Assembly (NCBI GenBank): GCA_947177465.1
Contig: CAMWUP010000003.1
Location: forward strand, 1 to 27,159
Reading direction: 5' to 3'
DNA: 27,159 nt
Source of the DNA: an uncultured Lachnospiraceae bacterium
GTDB lineage: Bacteria; Bacillota; Clostridia; Lachnospirales; Lachnospiraceae
Below are positions 21,363-27,159 of the stretch, one piece after another. A program made the translations under genes and the position numbers. Position 1 is the stretch's first letter; the number at the start of each line of letters is the position of its first letter. Under the pieces are notes generated by a model. It saw only the letters and a list, made by a program, of their open reading frames with translations, searched no databases and had not been told where the DNA came from.

Positions 21363-22685
21363 ATGGAACAAAACGAAATTTATGCTATAGAAAACGGGAT
21401 GCCTGACGGTGGGCAGAATTCGGGCGGAAAGGGTGGCAGGCATTTCTTCTGCGGTCTGTTGACCGGTCTGGCGGCAGCACTGTTAATCGTGAGTGTAACG
21501 TATCTGGTAAACCGGATGCAGGTGATGGCGGCCGGAAAGGACAGAATTCCGAATAAGCAGGATTCCGCAGACAGAGAAGAGAAGGATGACCAAAAGGATT
21601 ATGGAGATAATACGGCGATAACGCCGGAAATGATAGAAAAGCTTCAGTTGATAGAACAAATCATCGATACCTACTACTATCAGGAGGGCATTGACAGAAA
21701 GATTTTGGAGGAAGGTGCATACAGAGGCATGGTAGCAGCTTTGGGTGACCCTTATTCCGAATATTATTCTGAGGAAGAGTTGAACGAGCTTTATCAGGAT
21801 TCGCAGGGTGTGTACTATGGAATCGGTGCAAAGGTGCAGTTGGATAAGACAACCACGCTTGCCAAAATAAGCGGGGTGATTTCCAATACGCCTGCGGAGG
21901 AGGCGGATTTGCGTGCGGAAGACCTTATTTACAAGGTGGATGGTACGGAGACCTACGGTATGAGTCTGCAGGAGGTAGTCAGTCTGATTAAGGGAGAAGA
22001 AGGCACTTATGTGCATCTGACGCTGATTCGGGACGGCAAAGAGATTGAAAAGGATGTAGTCCGCAGGAAGGTGGAATCGCCCACTGTGGAATCCCAGATG
22101 TATGACAATGGCATTGCCTACATTCAGATAACAGAGTTTGATTCCATAACGGTGGATCAGTTTGCGGAGGCGCTCGCGGTTGCAAGAGGGCAGGGCATGA
22201 AGGGATTGATTCTGGATTTGCGGGGTAACCCGGGCGGTAATCTGCTTTCTGTTGTCAGCATTGCCAAAATGCTTCTGCCGGAGGGGCTGATTGTATACAC
22301 GGAGGACAGGGACGGACATCGGGTTGAATATAAGTGTGACGGCACAAAAGAGCTGGAGGTGCCGATGGTGGTGCTGGTTGACGGCAACTCGGCAAGCGCC
22401 TCCGAAATATTGGCAGGCGCCATTAAGGATTACGGAATCGGCACGCTTTTGGGCACTACAACCTTTGGAAAGGGAATTGTGCAGCGTCCGGTAGAATTGA
22501 GCGATGGCTCTGCGGTGAAGCTGACCATAAGCTCCTATTATACACCAAACGGAACCAATATCCACGGTATTGGAATCGAGCCCGATGTGGTATGTGAATT
22601 TGACAGTGAGAGATACTATAGTGATGAGAAGTATGACAATCAGCTTGAAAGCGCAAAAGAACTGCTGGAGAGCATGATAAAATAG
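21363..22685 (+). CDS. S41 family carboxy-terminal processing protease (CtpA/CtpB-like)
   Basis: This is a membrane-anchored serine protease of 440 residues, acting outside the cytoplasmic membrane. A Gly-rich cytoplasmic tail precedes one membrane span (about 30-52). The PDZ domain (about 140-230) contains YYGIGAKVQ and LRAEDLIYKVDG, and the S41 core has LILDLRGNPGGNLL. The catalytic Ser-Lys dyad is expected at S345 in NSASASE and K370 in FGKGIVQ, which have the spacing of 25 seen in D1-processing protease. The ATG at 21363 has AGGAGG seven bases before it. Related Ctp proteases degrade cell-wall hydrolases in several bacteria, so trimming of the upstream M23 enzyme is a reasonable inference. 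Confidence 0.95.
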   Translation: MEQNEIYAIENGMPDGGQNSGGKGGRHFFCGLLTGLAAALLIVSVTYLVNRMQVMAAGKDRIPNKQDSADREEKDDQKDYGDNTAITPEMIEKLQLIEQIIDTYYYQEGIDRKILEEGAYRGMVAALGDPYSEYYSEEELNELYQDSQGVYYGIGAKVQLDKTTTLAKISGVISNTPAEEADLRAEDLIYKVDGTETYGMSLQEVVSLIKGEEGTYVHLTLIRDGKEIEKDVVRRKVESPTVESQMYDNGIAYIQITEFDSITVDQFAEALAVARGQGMKGLILDLRGNPGGNLLSVVSIAKMLLPEGLIVYTEDRDGHRVEYKCDGTKELEVPMVVLVDGNSASASEILAGAIKDYGIGTLLGTTTFGKGIVQRPVELSDGSAVKLTISSYYTPNGTNIHGIGIEPDVVCEFDSERYYSDEKYDNQLESAKELLESMIK

Positions 22686-22693
22686 AGACAGAT

Positions 22694-22738
22694 ATATGGG
22701 TTCCGTAAGCTGCTTTTAGCATTTTTCGGAACCCATAT
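22694..22738 (+). other. Nested inverted repeat before the DUF2142 gene
   Basis: ATATGGGTTCCG (22694-22705) and CGGAACCCATAT (22727-22738) form a perfect 12-bp stem. The 21-base loop holds a small hairpin TGCTTTTAGCA followed by TTTTT. The outer stem ends 15 bases before the next ATG. It could be a terminator for the S41 gene or a leader switch. Confidence 0.65.
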
Positions 22739-22753
22739 GGCGGAAAGAGGATT

Positions 22754-24160
22754 ATGAGTCGCAAGGAAAAAAAGGAACGTATCATAGAAATAGCGGTAGG
22801 TGCGGCGCTGTTTGCGGCGCTGCTTATCTGGGGGCTTGTACAGCCGATAACCGAGCAGCCTGACGAACGGTGCAGGTATGTGCTTCCCTACTATATCATG
22901 CGGGAGGGAAAGCTGCCCGACGGAAATATCAGCGAACTGGTAATCAGTACATGGGGTATTTCCTACGCGTTTTTTCCGGGGCTGCCGTATCTGATGATGG
23001 CTTTGTTTATGAAAGTGACTTCTCTGTTTACGGCAAATTCCTATGCCCTGTTGATGGCGGCGAGGGTGGTCAATATGCTTGCCGGTGTGGTAAGTTATGT
23101 GTTTATCCGGAAGACGGCCAAGAAGCTGTTTTCCAATCAGTGGACAGCCTGGTTCTTCACTTTAGCCGCCGTATTCTGGCCTCAGGTAATGTTTATCTTT
23201 ACGTATGTAAACTGTGACGCGTTTGCGTATATGTCCTGTGCGATTATGGTTTATGCGCTGGTGAGTGGTCTGAAAGAAAGCTGGACGGTAAAGAATTATG
23301 TGACGCTTTCCGTCGGAATCGCAATCTGTGCGCTGTCTTACTACAATGCCTACGGCATGGTGCTGGGAAGTATTATTGTGTTTCTGGTATCGTTTTTTTA
23401 CAGGAAAGAGAATGGAAGAACAGGCTTTGCCATGAAGGACTGTCTGCGGATTGGTTTTATCATTGCGGGAATTGTGTTTGTCCTTGCAGGCTGGTGGTTT
23501 ATCAGAAATGCGATTCTGAACAATGGGGATTTCCTTGGTTTTGCGGCAAACCGCAGAAGCGCGGAGCTCTATGCGGCAGACAGCTTTAAGCCGTCCGTAA
23601 AGGAAACCTTCCAAAATACCGGCGAGCCGATTTACTGCCTGCTTTTCCACGAGGGATATCGGGAAATGCTGGTACAGAGCTTTTTCGGAAGATTCGGAAA
23701 TATGAATTTGTCGCCGCCTGCCTATGTGCTCCGCGGTTTTAAGATTATTTTGTTTGTCGGGGTTCTCGGACTGCTTTTGCCAAACAGAAGGAAGGCATTC
23801 ACGGGAGCAAAGCGCGCCGGATTTTTTGTCGGCATGTTTGCTGCGGGACTGACTCCGCTTTTGCTGGCGTACTGGTACGCATATGCAAGTGATTTTCAGG
23901 CGCAGGGCAGGTATCTTCTGCCGGGGCTGATTCCGCTCTTGAGTATTCTCTTTATGGGCATACAGAATATCACAGACTGCATTGTAAAAGTCACGGCAAA
24001 GCAGGCTGTCCTCGGCACGTGGCTTGTGCGGATTTTGTATGTGGGAAGCTATTTGTATATTGCAGCGGCGGCAGCAGGCAGCATCTATACTGTGTGGAGA
24101 CAGTTTTATCCGGTATTTCCTGAGACGCTCGGGATGATTTTTACGGGAGGACCGATTTAA
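22754..24160 (+). CDS. DUF2142 family multi-pass membrane protein
   Basis: The 468-residue protein has about ten to twelve predicted membrane spans and the DUF2142 pattern: a first span, then PITEQPDERCRYVLPYYI (acidic motif on the first outer loop), ALSYYNAYGMVLG, the GWWFIRNAILNNGDFLGF segment and a late GRYLLPGLIPLLSI. DUF2142 proteins share the general layout of GT-C membrane glycosyltransferases and are often near cell-surface polysaccharide genes, but the reaction is not established. Here there are no polysaccharide genes nearby. The ATG at 22754 follows GGAAAGAGG. It is 25 bases before the hemerythrin gene, so the two are probably co-transcribed. Confidence 0.86.
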   Translation: MSRKEKKERIIEIAVGAALFAALLIWGLVQPITEQPDERCRYVLPYYIMREGKLPDGNISELVISTWGISYAFFPGLPYLMMALFMKVTSLFTANSYALLMAARVVNMLAGVVSYVFIRKTAKKLFSNQWTAWFFTLAAVFWPQVMFIFTYVNCDAFAYMSCAIMVYALVSGLKESWTVKNYVTLSVGIAICALSYYNAYGMVLGSIIVFLVSFFYRKENGRTGFAMKDCLRIGFIIAGIVFVLAGWWFIRNAILNNGDFLGFAANRRSAELYAADSFKPSVKETFQNTGEPIYCLLFHEGYREMLVQSFFGRFGNMNLSPPAYVLRGFKIILFVGVLGLLLPNRRKAFTGAKRAGFFVGMFAAGLTPLLLAYWYAYASDFQAQGRYLLPGLIPLLSILFMGIQNITDCIVKVTAKQAVLGTWLVRILYVGSYLYIAAAAAGSIYTVWRQFYPVFPETLGMIFTGGPI

Positions 24161-24185
24161 ATGGTGCTTCGGAAAGGAAAAAGCT

Positions 24186-25070
24186 ATGAGTGAAATATGT
24201 TTATGGAAAGAAACGTATCGAATTGGTAACAAAGAGATTGATGAGCAGCACTATCAGTTGTTCTCCAAAATAGAGAACCTGCTTGTTATTGCCAAAAGCG
24301 GCGATCTTGAGAACAAAAAGAAGGAATGTCATGATTTGATTGAATTCCTTATAGATTATACAAAATTTCATTTTGATACGGAAGAAAAGATTCAAAGGGA
24401 AATGCAATATGTAGGATACGCGCAGCATGCATGGATTCATCAGGGATTTATACGGACAATCCAGGAATATAAAGATAAGATGGAGAAGGATTTTTCTCTG
24501 AGTATATTAAAGAGCTTTGCCGGAACGCTGCTGACATGGCTTGCACAGCATGTATGTGGATGTGACAGGAAAATAATGTCAAACACACCGTTAGAGGCCC
24601 AAAGTGCGTTGGCGGGTACAGCGGAAAATATTGACTTAATCGTTTCCAAGCTATTGGAGGATATCTGCGGATTGAAGGTCAGGAATGTAAAATCCTGCCT
24701 GTATAAGGGGTTTGTGGAAGGAAACGTTTTTGTGCGCAGGGTGGTCACGGGCGAGAGCGAGTATGTCTTTCTGTACGGTCTTTCGGAGCAGCTTGCCAGA
24801 GAAGTATACTTTACCATCAGCAGTATGCAGATAGAAGATATAGAGAATCTTGATGAGGTGGAAAGCTCTGCGCTGGTGGAGATTACCAACATTATAACCA
24901 CCTATATCACAGGGGTTCTATCCGATGAACCGGCTGCTGATTTCAGATATCAGAGTGAAGTTTTTACAAAGAAATATACGGATGGAACCTATAACCTGAG
25001 TGACGGTGTAGTCATCAGCATCGAAACAGATCGCGGCGAAATGGAAGTATTGTATTGTAAGGTGAAATAG
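24186..25070 (+). CDS. Bacteriohemerythrin fused to a CheX-like domain
   Basis: The N-terminal domain (1-130) is a bacteriohemerythrin with all expected di-iron ligands: H22 (EIDEQHYQLF), H62 and E66 (HFDTE), H81 and H85 (HAWIH), H122 and D127 (HVCGCD). Such domains bind O2 or sense oxygen and iron. The C-terminal domain (about 147-294) resembles CheX of the CheC/CheX/FliY family: GFVEGNVFVRR matches the beta-strand region, and VESSALVEITNIITTYITGVLSD carries the E-x-x-N pair (E232, N235) that CheX uses to dephosphorylate CheY. The fusion suggests oxygen-responsive control of a response regulator, an inference. A strong terminator overlapping the uvrB promoter follows. AAAGGA precedes the ATG at 24186. 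Confidence 0.85.
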   Translation: MSEICLWKETYRIGNKEIDEQHYQLFSKIENLLVIAKSGDLENKKKECHDLIEFLIDYTKFHFDTEEKIQREMQYVGYAQHAWIHQGFIRTIQEYKDKMEKDFSLSILKSFAGTLLTWLAQHVCGCDRKIMSNTPLEAQSALAGTAENIDLIVSKLLEDICGLKVRNVKSCLYKGFVEGNVFVRRVVTGESEYVFLYGLSEQLAREVYFTISSMQIEDIENLDEVESSALVEITNIITTYITGVLSDEPAADFRYQSEVFTKKYTDGTYNLSDGVVISIETDRGEMEVLYCKVK

Positions 25071-25093
25071 CGGAGCAAAAGTTAAAAAACAAA

Positions 25094-25105
25094 GAACAAA
25101 TGTTT
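25094..25105. promoter_or_regulatory. lexA box: LexA (SOS) box upstream of uvrB
   Basis: GAACAAATGTTT fits the Gram-positive LexA/DinR core GAAC-N4-GTTY. Flanking bases A and G differ from the outer consensus positions. It overlaps the -35 hexamer at 25104-25109, a suitable place for repression. uvrB is a known SOS gene in Bacillus. Confidence 0.75.
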
Positions 25106-25132
25106 GCAAATGTAAAAAGGATATGATATACT
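25104..25132 (+). promoter_or_regulatory. Sigma-A promoter of uvrB
   Basis: TTGCAA (25104-25109), a 17-base spacer and TATACT (25127-25132) are present. Initiation near 25139 gives a leader of about 78 bases. The -10 box lies in the 5' arm of the terminator hairpin at 25114-25165. Confidence 0.7.
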
Positions 25133-25165
25133 GTGAAAAGCAGTTATCATATCCTTTTTGGTTTT
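25114..25165 (+). terminator. Intrinsic terminator of the hemerythrin gene, overlapping the uvrB promoter
   Basis: AAAAAGGATATGATA (25114-25128) pairs perfectly with TATCATATCCTTTTT (25145-25159). After a one-base bulge, ACTG (25130-25133) pairs with CAGT (25141-25144) around loop TGAAAAG. T-rich bases follow (25155-25165). The complementary strand also has a T run, so it may act in both directions. Confidence 0.85.
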
Positions 25166-25179
25166 CATGTATACACAAC

Positions 25180-25198
25180 CATTTTCGTGAGGAAAATG
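25180..25198 (+). other. Small hairpin in the uvrB leader
   Basis: CATTTTC (25180-25186), loop GTGAG, GAAAATG (25192-25198) form a perfect 7-bp stem 18 bases upstream of the uvrB start codon. It lies just before the ribosome binding site GGGAG and may stabilise the mRNA. Confidence 0.45.
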
Positions 25199-25216
25199 AT
25201 TTATAGGGAGATTATT

Positions 25217-27159
25217 ATGGACCATTTTGTGTTACATTCAGAATATCAGCCCACCGGCGACCAGCCGCAGGCGATTGAGGCGTTGGTGAAGGGGTTTCGG
25301 GAAGGCAATCAGTTTCAGACGCTTTTGGGTGTTACCGGCTCGGGTAAGACCTTTACCATGGCGAATATCATAGCAGCATTGAATAAACCGACGCTTGTGA
25401 TTGCCCACAATAAGACGCTGGCAGGACAGTTGTACGGGGAGTTTAAGGAGTTTTTTCCGGAGAATGCGGTAGAGTATTTTGTATCCTACTATGATTATTA
25501 CCAGCCGGAGGCTTATGTGCCGTCTTCGGACACTTATATTGCCAAGGATTCTGCGGTGAACGAAGAGATAGACAGACTCAGGCTCTCTGCGACGGCTTCC
25601 CTTACGGAACGCAGGGATGTGGTGGTGGTTGCCAGCGTATCCTGCATCTATGGTCTGGGAAGTCCGGAGGACTATCAGGGGATGCTGGTATCCCTGCGCC
25701 CGGGCATGATTAAGGACAGAGAGCAGGTACTCAGGGAGTTGATTGATATCCAGTATGACCGCAATGATTTGGACCAGCAGAGAGGTACCTTCAGAGTAAG
25801 GGGCGACGTGGTGGAGGTCTATCCGGCGCAGGGCGGAGAGTACCTGATCCGAATTGAGTTTTTTGGAGATGAAATTGACCGTATCTGTGAGGTGGAGCCC
25901 CTGACCGGGCAGGTGCATGCCACGCTGAATCACATCACGATTTTTCCGGCGTCCCATTATGTGGTGGCGGCTGATAAAATCAGAAAGGCGTGTGATATGA
26001 TAGAAAAGGAATTGGAGGAGCGTATCCGGTATTTTAAAGGAGAGGACAAGCTGTTAGAAGCACAGCGGATATCGGAAAGAACCAATTTTGATATTGAGAT
26101 GCTGAGGGAAACTGGGTTTTGCTCAGGGATTGAGAACTATTCCCGACATTTGAGCGGTATGAAGGAGGGAGAGCCGCCTCATTGTCTGATGGACTATTTT
26201 GGCGATGATTTTCTGATTATTATAGATGAATCCCATATGACGATTCCGCAGATAAGAGGTATGTATGCAGGCGACCGCTCCCGTAAGACCACGCTTGTGG
26301 ACTATGGTTTCCGTCTGCCGTCGGCGCTGGATAACAGACCTCTGAATTTCAGTGAGTTTGAGTCCCACATCGATCAGATGCTTTTTGTGTCGGCAACGCC
26401 GTCGGATTACGAGGCAGAGCATGAACTGCTGCGCACCGAGCAGATTATCCGCCCGACAGGACTTTTGGACCCTGAGATTTCCGTTCGGCCTGTAGAGGGG
26501 CAGATTGACGATTTGATAGCAGAAGTGCGGAAGGAGACGGAAAAGCACAACAAGATTCTGGTGACGACACTGACCAAGCGCATGGCGGAGGATTTGACTG
26601 ATTATATGAAAGAAGTCGGCATAAGGGTGAAATATCTGCACTCGGATATTGATACTTTGGAGAGCGCGGAGATTATCATGGACATGCTGCTGGATGTATT
26701 TGACGTGCTGGTAGGTATCAATCTGCTCAGGGAAGGTCTCGATATTCCTGAAATTTCACTGGTTGCCATTTTGGATGCAGATAAGGAAGGCTTTTTGCGG
26801 TCAGGGACTTCTCTGATACAGACCGTGGGCAGAGCGGCAAGAAATGCAGAGGGACATGTCATTATGTATGCCGACAACATGACGGACTCCATGCGGGCGG
26901 CGATTGAGGAGACAGGCAGAAGGCGCGCCCTGCAGCAAAAGTATAATGAGGAGCACGGTATCACGCCGCAGACGATTAAAAAAGCGGTTCGCGATTTGAT
27001 TCGTATCTCGAAGGTGATTGCCAAGGAGGAAGTACGTTTTGAAAAAGACCCCGAATCCATGGATACGCAGGCGCTTGAAAAGCTGATTGCGGACGTGCAG
27101 AAAAAGATGCAGAAGGCAGCGGCGGATCTTAATTTTGAAGCGGCGGCAGAGCTGCGGGA
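25217..27159 (+). CDS. uvrB: Excinuclease ABC subunit B, UvrB (3' partial)
   Basis: UvrB is the damage-verifying helicase-like subunit of nucleotide excision repair; it is loaded by UvrA and then recruits UvrC. The frame is open from the ATG at 25217 (MDHFVLHSEYQPTGDQPQAI), with GGGAG upstream, to the window end: 647 codons of an expected 655-670. Visible motifs are Walker A GVTGSGKT (38-45), the beta-hairpin YYDYYQPEAYVPSSDTYI, DESHMTIPQIRGMYAGDRSRK, the SATPSDYE motif and the C-terminal LREGLDIPEISLVAILDADKEGFLRS. The UVR domain that contacts UvrC has begun (EKLIADVQKKMQKAAADLNF) when the sequence stops. The gene has its own SOS-type promoter. Confidence 0.97.
   Translation, partial: MDHFVLHSEYQPTGDQPQAIEALVKGFREGNQFQTLLGVTGSGKTFTMANIIAALNKPTLVIAHNKTLAGQLYGEFKEFFPENAVEYFVSYYDYYQPEAYVPSSDTYIAKDSAVNEEIDRLRLSATASLTERRDVVVVASVSCIYGLGSPEDYQGMLVSLRPGMIKDREQVLRELIDIQYDRNDLDQQRGTFRVRGDVVEVYPAQGGEYLIRIEFFGDEIDRICEVEPLTGQVHATLNHITIFPASHYVVAADKIRKACDMIEKELEERIRYFKGEDKLLEAQRISERTNFDIEMLRETGFCSGIENYSRHLSGMKEGEPPHCLMDYFGDDFLIIIDESHMTIPQIRGMYAGDRSRKTTLVDYGFRLPSALDNRPLNFSEFESHIDQMLFVSATPSDYEAEHELLRTEQIIRPTGLLDPEISVRPVEGQIDDLIAEVRKETEKHNKILVTTLTKRMAEDLTDYMKEVGIRVKYLHSDIDTLESAEIIMDMLLDVFDVLVGINLLREGLDIPEISLVAILDADKEGFLRSGTSLIQTVGRAARNAEGHVIMYADNMTDSMRAAIEETGRRRALQQKYNEEHGITPQTIKKAVRDLIRISKVIAKEEVRFEKDPESMDTQALEKLIADVQKKMQKAAADLNFEAAAELR

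Overview
The window reads as chromosomal DNA of a low-to-mid GC anaerobic Bacillota, most likely a Lachnospiraceae (Clostridium cluster XIVa) gut bacterium. The basis is gene content and order: IreB, RuvX and DUF1292 together, RNase J, an HPr-like protein without the active-site His, type III glutamine synthetase, YjfB, a Bacillus-type LexA box, and AGGAGG ribosome binding sites with sigma-A promoters. This placement is inference from protein families; no database search was possible. Nearly all the DNA is used: about 25 protein genes and one tRNA, all on the + strand except the HPr-like gene and tRNA-Gln. There is no phage, transposon, CRISPR array or resistance island.

Layout. (1) 1-4127: translation and tRNA-thiolation genes prmA (5' end outside the window), rsmE, a NifS/NifZ-type cysteine desulfurase and thiI. 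They are followed by a convergent, separately transcribed HPr/Crh-like gene (4221-4451, minus) and then mtaB. In Bacillus subtilis prmA-rsmE-mtaB are adjacent, so the thiolation pair and the HPr-like gene look inserted. (2) 5896-11428: a long run of ireB, ruvX, DUF1292, rnj (RNase J), a ylbF-like gene, a short MltG-like stalk protein, trmR and trhP. This follows the B. subtilis order yrzL-yrrK-yrzB-yrrL-yrrM-yrrN/O with the two RNA-decay genes placed inside it. (3) 11429-14050: glnN with its own promoter, an operator-like palindrome and a probable attenuator in the leader, a strong terminator, then tRNA-Gln(CUG) on the minus strand with a repetitive trailer.

(4) 14195-17076: a CPBP membrane protease, an acyl-ACP thioesterase, CvfB (S1 RNA-binding protein) and YjfB, closed by a terminator. 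(5) 17328-22685: a PucR/CdaR-type regulator, ftsE, ftsX, a coiled-coil M23 peptidase of the EnvC/PcsB kind and an S41 carboxy-terminal processing protease. This forms a division and cell-wall hydrolysis module. (6) 22754-25070: a DUF2142 multi-pass membrane protein and a fusion of bacteriohemerythrin with a CheX-like domain. (7) 25094-27159: an SOS-type promoter and uvrB, cut off by the window end shortly before its stop.

A theme of the first half is tRNA modification at the wobble and neighbouring positions (s4U8 by NifZ-ThiI, ms2t6A37 by MtaB, mo5U34 by TrhP-TrmR) combined with RNA turnover (RNase J, YlbF). The most unusual items are the hemerythrin-CheX fusion, the terminator whose 5' arm contains the uvrB promoter -10 box, the glnN leader, the MltG stalk without a catalytic domain, and the His-less HPr. 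I did not find a clearly new multi-gene system.
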